From contig DATJFQ010000025.1 of the NCBI GenBank assembly GCA_035495555.1, forward strand, positions 1 to 64,000: 64,000 nucleotides of DNA. Reading direction: 5' to 3'. The translations under genes were made by a program, and so were the position numbers. Below, one piece after another: positions 16,532 to 24,544 of the stretch. Every line of letters starts with the position of its first letter. Position 1 is the stretch's first letter. The notes below the pieces were generated by a model that ran no database searches, had not been told where the DNA came from, and worked only from the letters and a program-made list of their open reading frames with translations. This DNA is from DATJFQ01 sp035495555 (GTDB taxonomy: Bacteria > Acidobacteriota > Vicinamibacteria > Vicinamibacterales > 2-12-FULL-66-21).

Positions 16532-17665
16532 GTGCTGGCCGACGACATCACGCAGGCGGTGCTCGCGCGGAAAGACGTCGCCAAGTACCTCAGGGGCGCG
16601 CACGGCCAGTCGGAGCTCGAGGCCCGCGAGCGCATCACCGGTTATCTCGACGAGCTGCGCACCACGCAGCGGTATCCCATCTACCGCGCGCTGAAGCATC
16701 CGCTGTATCCGATCCTGCGGAAAATCGAGCGCGTCAACGAGCGGATCGAGATTCCGCAGCAGGCCACGCGCAGCGGACGGGTCATCTACATCTCGAATCA
16801 CAAGAGCCACCTGGATTACCTCGTCGAGCCGCTTGCGCTCGACGACAACGGCATCCGGCCGCCGGTGACCGCCGCCGGGATCAATCTGTTCGGCGGCCCG
16901 CTTGGCGTGCTGCACCGCCACGTGACCGGGGCGATTCCCATCCGCCGGAACACCAAGGATCCGGCCTATCTCGTCACGCTGAAGGCGTACATCGCAGAAC
17001 TGCTGCAGCGGCACGACCTGCTGTTCTACATCGAAGGCGGCCGAAGCTATACCGGCGAGCTGAAAACGCCGAAGACGGGATTGCTGCACGCGGCCATGCA
17101 GGCCGAACTCGAAGGCGCCGTCATCGTACCGCTCGCGGTCGCCTACGATCTCGTGCTCGAGGATCACATCCTCTCGCATCAGGGCACCAAACGACGGCAG
17201 CGGCCGTTCAGCCGCGAAATCGCCGAAATGGTGCGCTACGCGGTCGGGTACGAGTCGCGCGCGTTCGTGACCTTCGGCGCACCGATTCCGCTGACGGCGT
17301 ATGACCCCGAGTCACGCCGCGATGTGATGGCGCTTGGCCATTCCGTCCGCGACGCGATCGGACTTCTGTACAAAGTGCTGCCGACGGCCGTTCTCGCAGC
17401 GGCGATGCGCCCGTCCATTCTCAAACGCGACCTCGAGACGCGGGCCGACGACATCCTTGCGGTCCTTCGCGACAGCGGCGCAAACCTCGACGTCCGCAGC
17501 GGGAGAGAGGCGATCGACCGCGGAACGCCGCTGCTCGAGGAACGCGGCGTCATTCACGTCGATCGAAGTGGCCATTTCCGCGTCCGCGAGCGTACGGTGC
17601 TTCGCTATTACGCGCGTACGCTGCAGCACCTGCTGAGCGCTCCCCGCGGCGGGCGCACCCACTGA
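16532..17665 (+). CDS. PlsB-like glycerol-3-phosphate acyltransferase
   Basis: Transfers an acyl chain to glycerol-3-phosphate, the first step of phospholipid synthesis, at the inner membrane. The acyltransferase core has block I SNHKSHLDYLV (H-x4-D), block II with GAIPIRRN and block III FYIEGGRSYTGEL, the PlsB/DHAPAT form of the motif. At 377 residues it is about half the length of E. coli PlsB and lacks its large N-terminal region. GTG 16532 is chosen over the overlapping ATG 16487 because a TATAGT -10 box lies 6 nt upstream and the extra residues are atypical. The C-terminal ~80 residues are not assigned. Confidence 0.85.
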   Translation: MLADDITQAVLARKDVAKYLRGAHGQSELEARERITGYLDELRTTQRYPIYRALKHPLYPILRKIERVNERIEIPQQATRSGRVIYISNHKSHLDYLVEPLALDDNGIRPPVTAAGINLFGGPLGVLHRHVTGAIPIRRNTKDPAYLVTLKAYIAELLQRHDLLFYIEGGRSYTGELKTPKTGLLHAAMQAELEGAVIVPLAVAYDLVLEDHILSHQGTKRRQRPFSREIAEMVRYAVGYESRAFVTFGAPIPLTAYDPESRRDVMALGHSVRDAIGLLYKVLPTAVLAAAMRPSILKRDLETRADDILAVLRDSGANLDVRSGREAIDRGTPLLEERGVIHVDRSGHFRVRERTVLRYYARTLQHLLSAPRGGRTH

Positions 17666-17706
17666 ACATGCCGGATGTCGAACTCTAGTCCAACGGTCTA
17701 GCGGAA

Positions 17707-18642
17707 ATGCTGGACGCGGTTTCCAAAGCCTTCTTTCACACGCTCGCGGGCAGTTCGGCGCTCAAGCGGATGGCGTCGCGGTACGGCATGCGGTCCGGCG
17801 GCGGGTTCGCGCGGCGATTCATAGCCGGCGAGAGCATCGACGAAGCCATCGCGGCGGCGCGCGCCATCCAGACCAGCGGCCTCAGCATCACGCTCGACTA
17901 CCTGGGCGAAAGCGTCGCATCGGCCGCCGAAGCGGACACGGCCACGCGCGCCTACGTCGGAATCATTCAGCAGATTGCCGCCTCGGGCATCGAACGCAAC
18001 ATCTCGCTGAAGCTCACGCAACTCGGGTTGACGATCGATCGCGCGACCTGCGTGGACAATTTCCGCCGCATCCTCGACGTCGCCAGGGCCAACGAGTTCT
18101 TCGTGCGCATCGACATGGAGAATTCCCCGTTCACCGCGGTCACGCTCGACGTGTTCGAAACCCTGTGGCAACAGGGATATCGCAATGCGGGCATCGTGCT
18201 GCAGTCGTATTTGCCGCGCAGCGAGCAGGACGCGGCCCGCATGAACCAGCTTGGCGCGCGCGTCCGCCTCGTGAAGGGGGCCTATAAGGAGCCCAAAGAC
18301 GTGGCCTACCAGTCCAAAGCAGACGTCGACGCCGCGTATGTCCGCATCATGCGGCTGCTGCTGCGCGACGGCACGTATCCCGCGATCGCCACGCACGATC
18401 CCGCCATGATCGAGGCGACCCGCGCGTTCGCGCAAGAGCAGCGGATCGCCTCCGATCGCTTCGAGTTCCAGATGTTGTACGGCATCCGCCGCGACCTGCA
18501 GGCCGCGCTGCACGCGGAGGGATATCGCGTCCGCGTCTATGTTCCATTCGGGCGTGAATGGTTCCCGTACTTCATGCGCCGGCTGGGCGAGCGGCCTGCC
18601 AACGTCGGGTTCGTGATTCGCGGCGTTCTCCGCGACCGATAG
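17707..18642 (+). CDS. Proline dehydrogenase (monofunctional)
   Basis: A FAD-dependent enzyme oxidising proline to pyrroline-5-carboxylate. The 311 residues are an (alpha/beta)8 barrel with family landmarks SLKLTQLGL, RIDMENSPF, LVKGAYKEPKDVAYQ, IATHDP, EFQMLYGIRRDLQ and the C-terminal YVPFGREWFPYFMRRLGERPAN. No fused P5C dehydrogenase is present, and the two ALDH genes in the window lie 18 kb away and look like other classes. The electron acceptor is probably membrane quinone (family knowledge). Confidence 0.93.
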   Translation: MLDAVSKAFFHTLAGSSALKRMASRYGMRSGGGFARRFIAGESIDEAIAAARAIQTSGLSITLDYLGESVASAAEADTATRAYVGIIQQIAASGIERNISLKLTQLGLTIDRATCVDNFRRILDVARANEFFVRIDMENSPFTAVTLDVFETLWQQGYRNAGIVLQSYLPRSEQDAARMNQLGARVRLVKGAYKEPKDVAYQSKADVDAAYVRIMRLLLRDGTYPAIATHDPAMIEATRAFAQEQRIASDRFEFQMLYGIRRDLQAALHAEGYRVRVYVPFGREWFPYFMRRLGERPANVGFVIRGVLRDR

Positions 18643-18861
18643 ATGTAGCCCTCTACACAACTCCGCCGGATCGCGGCAATTCACGCCACAAACAGGTCCC
18701 CGCTTCGCCAACTTCCTGACGCGCCGCGTGTAGCGGAGCGGCCTGAAGCGGACTGCCGCACAAAAACGTCGGTGGCACCTGTCTTGATACTCATGAGCCA
18801 CGGGGAAGGCGGAACGGTTGAGCGCCGTTCAGCGTCCTAGGGAAGAAAGGGTGACTTCATC

Positions 18862-19164
18862 ATGGTGACGGGTTATCCCCAGCGGCTCACGGCAACGACC
18901 ACGGGAGAACTGCACGATCACGCGGCGGCTCCCAGCCTGTTGGAACGGGCGGCCAGCCGCCTCAGCCAGGCGCTTTGCGGCCTGCGCGGCCACGACTCGA
19001 TCCTGCACTTCGAAGGCAACCGCGTGATGATGCGGTGCACGTCGTGCGGGCACGACAGCCCCGGATGGGAAATCAGTGGCCGCGGGCCACGGAAGCGCTT
19101 CGAAGGCGACGCGCGCCGGCATTACCTGAAACCGCAGCGTCTGGTGCTGCGGAAGACGGCCTGA
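18862..19164 (+). CDS. Small Cys/His protein, possible zinc ribbon
   Basis: A 100-residue protein that I do not recognise by name. Its centre, CGLRGHDSILHFEGNRVMMR followed by CTSCGHDSPGWEI, has a C...H...CxxCGH pattern fit to bind zinc. The C-terminus is basic. A GGGTGA stretch upstream may act as ribosome binding site. The 219-bp spacer before it (18643-18861) holds no gene; it contains a GAACGG...CCGTTC inverted repeat close to the start that could be an operator. The function is unknown. Confidence 0.65.
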   Translation: MVTGYPQRLTATTTGELHDHAAAPSLLERAASRLSQALCGLRGHDSILHFEGNRVMMRCTSCGHDSPGWEISGRGPRKRFEGDARRHYLKPQRLVLRKTA

Positions 19165-19184
19165 TCTTCGTAGGGAGCTTCCCA

Positions 19185-19209
19185 GGCCGCAGACTCGTGG
19201 GGTGCGGCC
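19185..19209. terminator. Weak candidate bidirectional terminator
   Basis: GGCCGC (19185-19190) and GCGGCC (19204-19209) form a 6-bp stem with a 13-nt loop in the 47-bp convergent spacer. There is no U-tract. Confidence 0.3.
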
Positions 19210-19211
19210 CG

Positions 19212-20378
19212 TTAGCGGACGCCCGACTCCGACGCGCCGGCTTGACGGCACCACTCATCCGCCAAATCGGCGAGCACGTCTCGACACGTCAGCACCTCCT
19301 CGAGGACGACGAATTCTTCGGTGCTGTGAAGGCCGGCGCCGCCGGGACCATAGAGCACGGACGGAATACCTGCCTCGCCAAGGATGGCCGCATCCGTCCA
19401 GAAGCTCATTCCGCCAAACGGCTGCGGGCGCCGCGTGATTCGCTGTGCCGCTCGCGCCACCGTTTGCGCGATGGCATGCCCGTCGGGGACTTCGTACGGC
19501 GGCCGCGAGAACAGCAGCCGCGCCTCCGCGTCGAAGTCTGTGTCGGATGCGCGCAGTCTGCCGAGCAGCTCGTCTAGTTCCTGGCAGACTTTCTGGACGG
19601 TTTCACTCGGAATTGTTCGGCGCTCCAGCTTCAGCGCACAGTGATCCGGGTAGCTGCTCAACTCGCGGCCACCCTGAATGATCGACGCGTGCAGCGACGC
19701 GGCCCCCAGGCGTGGATGCGTAATGCCGGCCTGCAGGCGCCGGTTCAGCGATTCGAGTTCGGCCAGAATCCGGCCCATGTACAGAATCGCGTCTCGCCCG
19801 TCGGCGGGACGGCTGCCATGCGCAGCGCGTCCGCGCGTTTCGATGTCGAACCACGCAAACCCCTTGTGCCCGACCGCGATCTGCAGGTCGGTCGGTTCGG
19901 TCACGACCCCCGCGTCGGCTTTCCATTCACGCACCAGCGCGTCGGCGCCGCGGCTCTCGTATTCCTCGTCGATGACGGCGGCCACGACCAGCCTGCCCGC
20001 ACCGAAGCCGTTGGACGCCACGACGCGAGCCGCATCGATCATGGCGGCGACGCCGCCCTTCATGTCCTGCGCGCCGCGGCCATAGAGACGGCCATCCCGT
20101 TCCTCCGGCGTAAACGGGGCCGTCATCCCGTCGACGCCCACCGTATCGATGTGCCCGCAGAACATCAGCGAACGGCCCTTCGTGCGTCCCTCCAGGACGC
20201 CGATGATGTTCGCGCGGTCGCCGTCCACCGGCTGCCGCACGACATCGAGCCCGATGCGCCGCATGTGCGCCTCGATGGCGCCGCCGATTTCCGCTTCTCC
20301 CGCCGCACCGGCTACGAGCGACGGATTGACTGAGTCGATCGCGACAAGATCGCGCAGGAGCGAGATCGCAGGATCCAT
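19212..20378 (-). CDS. M20 family metallopeptidase (ArgE/DapE/CPG2-like)
   Basis: A dinuclear zinc amidohydrolase of 388 residues. Zinc-ligand motifs are FCGHIDTVG, YGRGAQDMKGG, AVIDEEYESRGAD (Glu pair), TEPTDLQIAVGHKG and the C-terminal GGAGLHSTEEFV. The lid/dimerisation domain lies between, with GRAAHGSRP. ATG 20378 is chosen; the open frame extends to 20459, but those residues come from the CATCGAA repeat. On the minus strand a TATTCT box ends 9 nt before this ATG, giving a very short leader. The substrate (acetylornithine, succinyl-diaminopimelate or a peptide) cannot be decided; no arg or dap gene is adjacent. Confidence 0.88.
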   Translation of the reverse strand: MDPAISLLRDLVAIDSVNPSLVAGAAGEAEIGGAIEAHMRRIGLDVVRQPVDGDRANIIGVLEGRTKGRSLMFCGHIDTVGVDGMTAPFTPEERDGRLYGRGAQDMKGGVAAMIDAARVVASNGFGAGRLVVAAVIDEEYESRGADALVREWKADAGVVTEPTDLQIAVGHKGFAWFDIETRGRAAHGSRPADGRDAILYMGRILAELESLNRRLQAGITHPRLGAASLHASIIQGGRELSSYPDHCALKLERRTIPSETVQKVCQELDELLGRLRASDTDFDAEARLLFSRPPYEVPDGHAIAQTVARAAQRITRRPQPFGGMSFWTDAAILGEAGIPSVLYGPGGAGLHSTEEFVVLEEVLTCRDVLADLADEWCRQAGASESGVR

Positions 20379-20411
20379 AGGCGATTCAGAATACAGGATA
20401 GATTCTTCGTC

Positions 20412-20468
20412 GCATCGAACATCGAACATCGAGCATCGCGCCCATCGCCCATCGCCCATCGAGTATCG
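20412..20468. repeat. Heptamer tract, CATCGAA/CATCGCC family
   Basis: About eight 7-mers between the divergent M20 and SDR genes. This is the only divergent spacer in the window with a clear tract, and it ends inside the SDR promoter. Confidence 0.8.
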
Positions 20469-20469
20469 T
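20464..20469 (+). promoter_or_regulatory. Weak -10 box of a predicted leaderless SDR promoter
   Basis: TATCGT ends exactly 6 nt before ATG 20476. The hexamer itself overlaps the last repeat unit. Confidence 0.35.
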
Positions 20470-20475
20470 TACTTC

Positions 20476-21285
20476 ATGGCTTCTCTCGCCGGCAAAGTCG
20501 TCGCAATTACCGGCGCATCGTCTGGGATCGGCCTCGCATGTGCGCACGAGCTCGGGCGGCGCGGCGCCGCAGTCGTTCTGGGCGCTCGACGGATCGATCG
20601 GCTCGAGACCGCTGCGGCAGAAATCCAGCGCGCCGGAGGGCGGGCGTCGGCGCGGGCAGTCGATGTGACGCGGGAAGCGGATCTCGAGGCGCTCATCGCG
20701 CAGGCCACGACGCAGTTCGGCCGCCTTGACGTGATGATCTGCAACGCGGGATTCGGGTATTACGGCACGATCGAGCAGACGCCGCCCGACATGATGCGGC
20801 AGATGATGGACGTGAACTACATGGGCACGTTCCTGGCCGCGCGTGCCGCGCTGCCGCTCTTCCGCGCGCAGCGGAGCGGGCATCTGATTTTCGTCTCCTC
20901 CATCGTCGCGCGCCGTGGCATCGCGTTCATGGGCGGCTACACGGCGACCAAAGCCGCGCAGTCCGGGCTTGCCGAAGCGCTCCGAACGGAATTCGCTGGA
21001 ACATCGATTCACGTGAGCTGCATTTACCCGATTTCAACCGAGACGGAGTTCCACGACGCGATGGCCAGACACTACGGACATCAGGTGACCGGCCTCGGAC
21101 CACGGCAGCCGGTCGAGGTCGTCGCGCGCGCGATCGCGGAGTGCATCGCGCGTCCGCGTCCGGAGGTGTACCCTCACGCGAAGTCACGGGCGCTCGGCAT
21201 TCTGTCGCTCATCGCGCCGGCGTACACCGATCGGTTCGTGCAGAAGTTCGCGCGGCATCGTGACGCGGCCGCCCACTCGCAATGA
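20476..21285 (+). CDS. Short-chain dehydrogenase/reductase
   Basis: A classical SDR of 269 residues with NAD(P)-binding TGASSGIG, the NAG motif CNAGFGYYG, catalytic Ser in FVSSIVARRG and YTATK (Tyr-x3-Lys). GARR after the second strand suggests NADP preference. The C-terminal extension (LIAPAYTDRFVQKF) is typical of DltE/YqjQ-type SDRs with a membrane-associated tail. ATG 20476 gives the normal family N-terminus. It overlaps the following nucleotidyltransferase by 4 bp (ATGA). The substrate is unknown. Confidence 0.9.
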   Translation: MASLAGKVVAITGASSGIGLACAHELGRRGAAVVLGARRIDRLETAAAEIQRAGGRASARAVDVTREADLEALIAQATTQFGRLDVMICNAGFGYYGTIEQTPPDMMRQMMDVNYMGTFLAARAALPLFRAQRSGHLIFVSSIVARRGIAFMGGYTATKAAQSGLAEALRTEFAGTSIHVSCIYPISTETEFHDAMARHYGHQVTGLGPRQPVEVVARAIAECIARPRPEVYPHAKSRALGILSLIAPAYTDRFVQKFARHRDAAAHSQ

Positions 21286-22670
21286 TCCCTTCGCGAACCA
21301 CCTACGAGACCGCCGAAGCGATCGCGCGCGACGTGCGCGCCGCCGGCGGCCGGGCGCTCATCGTGGGGGGATGGGTGCGCGATCGGCTGCTCGGCATCGA
21401 CGACAAAGACATCGACGTCGAGGTGTTCGGCATCGACGCGGATTCGCTGAAATCCCTTCTTGACCGGTTCGGCACCGTGAACACGGTCGGCGAGAGCTTC
21501 ACGGTCTACAAGGTCGCGGACCTCGATGTTTCGTTGCCGCGCCGCGAGTCGAAGGTGGGACGCGGCCACAAGGCGTTCGCGGTCACTGGCGACCCGTCGC
21601 TCTCGATCGACGAGGCAGCCCGGCGGCGTGACTTCACGATCAACGCGATCTCGTGGGATCCGTTGACCCGCGAATACCTCGATCCGTTCGACGGACGCAG
21701 GGATCTCGAGCGGCGGCTGCTGCGGGTCGTCGACGCCCGGACGTTCGCCGACGACAGCCTGCGCGTGCTCCGTGCGATCCAGTTCGCCGCCCGATTCGAA
21801 TTCACGCTCGACCCGGCCGCGCGGGCGCTGTGCGAACGGATCGATCTCGACGACCTGCCTGCCGAACGCATCTGGGGTGAATTCGAAAAGCTGCTCCTCA
21901 AGGCCCCGCGACCCTCGATCGGATTCTCGCTCGCGCTCGAGCTTGGCGCCATCGCGAAACTCTTTCCGGAACTGCTGGCGCTCGTCGGCTGCCCGCAGGA
22001 ACCCGACTGGCATCCCGAAGGCGATGTCTGGGTGCACACGCTGCTCGTGATCGACGAGGCGCGAAAGCGGATCGATGATCTCGAATACCCGCAGCAGGTC
22101 ACCGTCATGCTGGGAGCCGTGTGCCACGATCTCGGCAAGCCGGCGACGACTGCTGTCATCGACGGGCGCATCCGGTCGATGGAGCACGAAGAAGAAGGCG
22201 TGAGGCCCGCGACGGCCGTGCTCGATCGGCTGAACGTGCACACGATGCAGGGCTACGAGGTGCGGCGACAGGTGCTCGGGATCGTCGCGAACCATCTGAA
22301 GCCCGGCATGTTCTACAAGGCCGACCCGCAGGCCGGCGACGGGGCGTTCCGCCGGCTCGCACAGAAGGTCGACCTCGAACTGCTGGCGCGCGTCGCCAAA
22401 GCGGATTGCGAAGGCCGCGGCGGCGGTTTCGACTGCTCGGCGATGGACTGGTTCGTCCAGCGTGCGCGCGCGCTCGGCGTCGAGCATCAGGCGCCGAAGC
22501 CGCTGGTGCTGGGGCGGCATCTGCTGCAGCTCGGGATGCGGCCGGGGCCCGCGGTTGGTGCGGTCCTGAAGGACGTGTACGAGCGTCAGCTCGATGGATC
22601 GGTCGCGACGTTCGAGGACGCGCTGGCGCTCGCGACGCAAATCGTCCGCGAAAGGCAGCAGATATACTGA
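21282..22670 (+). CDS. CCA tRNA nucleotidyltransferase / poly(A) polymerase family with HD domain
   Basis: A class II nucleotidyltransferase of 462 residues. The catalytic head has IVGGWVRDRLLG and the DID carboxylates (DKDIDVEVFG), then RRRDFTINAIS and DPFDGRRDLERRLLRVV. RVLRAIQFAARFEF is the neck motif. The middle-to-C-terminal part is an HD phosphohydrolase domain with VCHDLGKP, as in E. coli Cca. CCA addition or repair of tRNA is the likely job, although a poly(A) polymerase or A-adding enzyme is possible. It is coupled to the SDR by ATGA. Confidence 0.88.
   Translation: MIPSRTTYETAEAIARDVRAAGGRALIVGGWVRDRLLGIDDKDIDVEVFGIDADSLKSLLDRFGTVNTVGESFTVYKVADLDVSLPRRESKVGRGHKAFAVTGDPSLSIDEAARRRDFTINAISWDPLTREYLDPFDGRRDLERRLLRVVDARTFADDSLRVLRAIQFAARFEFTLDPAARALCERIDLDDLPAERIWGEFEKLLLKAPRPSIGFSLALELGAIAKLFPELLALVGCPQEPDWHPEGDVWVHTLLVIDEARKRIDDLEYPQQVTVMLGAVCHDLGKPATTAVIDGRIRSMEHEEEGVRPATAVLDRLNVHTMQGYEVRRQVLGIVANHLKPGMFYKADPQAGDGAFRRLAQKVDLELLARVAKADCEGRGGGFDCSAMDWFVQRARALGVEHQAPKPLVLGRHLLQLGMRPGPAVGAVLKDVYERQLDGSVATFEDALALATQIVRERQQIY
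22663..22668 (+). promoter_or_regulatory. -10 box of a predicted leaderless promoter
   Basis: TATACT, inside the last codons of the upstream gene, ends exactly 6 nt before GTG 22675. Confidence 0.5.
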
Positions 22671-22674
22671 CGCG

Positions 22675-23427
22675 GTGGTTCTCAGGTTCTTGGGTTCTCG
22701 GGTTCTCGGGTTGGGTTCTCGGGTTCTCGGTTCTCGGGTTCTCGGTTCTCGCGTTCTGGGTTCTCGAGTTCTCGTCCTGGCTCTCGGTGCAGTGACCGCG
22801 GTGCCGGCGGCAGCTTACGCGCAACAACAGGAACCGATTGGTCCGTTTGCGATCGACGTGCGCGGGGTGTTCGCGCGGCATAAGCAGGAGCCGAGCGTCG
22901 CGACGGATCTTGGCGTCACGCCGGGCAACCTGCCGCCGCGAAGCTACGGGCTCGTCGGCGGTGCGCATGTTTATCCACTGCACGCCGGGAAGGTTACGAT
23001 CGGCTTTGGCGCGCACCTCGTAATCGCGCGCGGCAGCCGCACGCTCCAGGCACCGACCACCGCGCCCACCGGATCGCAGCCGGCTGCGCCCACGACCGTG
23101 ACCTATGGCACCGTCCAGCGTCATTTCAGGAGCTTCGCGCCGGAGCTGTCGCTGAACTTCGGTCACAGGAGCGGGTGGAGTTACATCAGCGGCGGCATCG
23201 GGCGTTCGACTCTCTATCTCGATCGCGCCGACGCGCCCGTGACGAGCGCGCCCGGACGCCAGACGATCAACTACGGTGCCGGCGCCCGCTGGTTCAACAC
23301 GCACCATCTGGCGTTCACGGTCGACGTCCGCTGGTATTCAGTCGCCGAACAACCGCCGACCCTTACGCTCATAGGACAGCCGAGGACCACTCTCCTGGTG
23401 TTGAGCGGAGGCATTTCTCTGAAGTGA
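22675..23427 (+). CDS. Small outer-membrane beta-barrel-like protein with a repeat-encoded signal peptide
   Basis: A 250-residue protein. After a signal peptide ending near AAAYAQQ, alternating hydrophobic strands (YGLVGGAHVYPL, VTIGFGAHLVIARG, FAPELSLNFGH, YISGGIGRSTLYL, INYGAGARWFNTH, LAFTVDVRWYS) end in LLVLSGGISLK, a pattern typical of 8- to 10-stranded barrels. GTG 22675 starts 4 nt after the previous stop with a TATACT box 6 nt upstream. Most of the signal sequence, MVLRFLGSRVLGLGSRVL and on, is translated from the GTTCTCG heptamer tract. I do not recognise a specific function. Confidence 0.72.
   Translation: MVLRFLGSRVLGLGSRVLGSRVLGSRVLGSRVLVLALGAVTAVPAAAYAQQQEPIGPFAIDVRGVFARHKQEPSVATDLGVTPGNLPPRSYGLVGGAHVYPLHAGKVTIGFGAHLVIARGSRTLQAPTTAPTGSQPAAPTTVTYGTVQRHFRSFAPELSLNFGHRSGWSYISGGIGRSTLYLDRADAPVTSAPGRQTINYGAGARWFNTHHLAFTVDVRWYSVAEQPPTLTLIGQPRTTLLVLSGGISLK
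22678..22772. repeat. Heptamer tract, GGTTCTC (GAGAACC) family, inside a CDS
   Basis: About twelve tandem 7- to 8-mers GGTTCTC/GGGTTCTC. Read in frame they encode GSRVL repeats that form the hydrophobic part of the signal peptide of the 22675-23427 protein. Confidence 0.88.
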
Positions 23428-23430
23428 GCT

Positions 23431-23535
23431 GTCAACTCCACAATTTCACAACTTCCAACTACTCGAGGTGACAACTCCCAAGTCGGAGGCCCTTGCGTAG
23501 TTGGAAGTTGGGTAATTGTGAAGTTGCGTAGTTGA
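23431..23535. repeat. Long inverted-repeat hairpin with heptamer-like arms
   Basis: Arms 23439-23462 and 23497-23520 match at 21 of 24 positions. The units are CAACTTC/CAACTAC on the left and GTAGTTG/GAAGTTG on the right. It fills the convergent spacer between the outer-membrane protein and the dienelactone hydrolase. Confidence 0.82.
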
Positions 23536-23544
23536 CTGGGGCCG

Positions 23545-24444
23545 CTACTGCAGGTGTCGCTTCAAGAAAGCTAGTACCAGAGGCCACGCCTGTTCGGTGG
23601 CTTTCATGTTGCCCGGCGCCTGCTCGTTCCCCGACTGCTGACGCAGGAACCCGTGTCCCGCGCCGTCGAAGATGTGCGGCTCGTAATCGACGTGATGCTT
23701 TGCGAGTTCGCTCTTGGCGAAGTCGATGTTCGCGTTCACGCGATTGTCGTTGCCGCCGTACAGTCCGAGGATCGGCGCCTTGGCGTTCGCGTAACGGGCC
23801 GCGTCGGTCGGCATCGGTCCGTAGAACGAGACCGCGGCGTCGAGGGCCGGTTGATGCAGCGCGTACGAGAAGCTCGTTCCGCCGCCCCAGCAGAAGCCCA
23901 GCGTCGCCACCTTGCCGTTGGAAGACGAAATCGTCTTCGCGTACGCGCGCACGGCGTCGAGCATCCGGTTCGTGTCGTCGACGCTGACGTTCCGGATTGC
24001 CTGCGTGGACCCCTGCTCGCCAAGTTCCTGGCTGCCGCCGCCGTTGGGGCCGAGACCCGACAGCAGATCGGGTGCAATGGCGATGTAGCCGTCCCGCGCA
24101 AGCTGGTCGGCGACACCGCGGACCCAGTCGCTCAGGCCGAAGATCTCGTGGATGACGATGACCACCGGCGCCTTGTCGGGTCGTTCGGGATACACGACGA
24201 ACGACTTGATCTTCTTGTCGCCATCCTTGACGTCTACCCACTCCTGGTGTCGCGGCGAGTTCTTGAGCCGGGCCGGTGCACCGGCGTTGTCGGCCGGCAG
24301 GTTGGGATTGTTCTGTGCCGGCGCCGCCGTGGTCTGCTGTTCCATCATGTGACCCGCGTGCGGGTCGGCTCCCTGCGCAGTCTGCGCGGCGGCCGGCGCG
24401 GCGATTGCCGCGGCACACAGCCACGTGAACATCTGGCGCTTCAT
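23545..24444 (-). CDS. Exported dienelactone hydrolase family protein
   Basis: An alpha/beta-hydrolase of 299 residues with a signal peptide (MKRQMFTWLCAAAIAAPAAAQ). The catalytic Cys lies in GFCWGGGTSF, with Asp in LYGGNDNRVN and His in DGAGHGF, the Cys-Asp-His triad of dienelactone hydrolases. IHEIFGLSDWVRGVADQLA is the family's conserved N-terminal motif. A low-complexity segment rich in H, M and Q follows the signal peptide. The start has a good Shine-Dalgarno (GGAGG, 7 nt upstream). It is divergent from the AMP-ligase gene. The natural substrate is unknown. Confidence 0.9.
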   Translation of the reverse strand: MKRQMFTWLCAAAIAAPAAAQTAQGADPHAGHMMEQQTTAAPAQNNPNLPADNAGAPARLKNSPRHQEWVDVKDGDKKIKSFVVYPERPDKAPVVIVIHEIFGLSDWVRGVADQLARDGYIAIAPDLLSGLGPNGGGSQELGEQGSTQAIRNVSVDDTNRMLDAVRAYAKTISSSNGKVATLGFCWGGGTSFSYALHQPALDAAVSFYGPMPTDAARYANAKAPILGLYGGNDNRVNANIDFAKSELAKHHVDYEPHIFDGAGHGFLRQQSGNEQAPGNMKATEQAWPLVLAFLKRHLQ

Positions 24445-24544
24445 CGCTGTTCCTCCATTCGCCCGTCTGGAGCAGGAAATCCGCAGTCGTCAGACGGGCG
24501 ACGTCCGAATTCCGGCTCGCAATGCGATCATAATTCACACACTG

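Noticed and set aside
18773..18786. Sigma-54 promoter TGGCAC-N5-TTGAT upstream of the small Cys/His protein
   Set aside because: The -24 half matches but the essential GC of the -12 element is GA, and no activator gene is adjacent; too weak to call.
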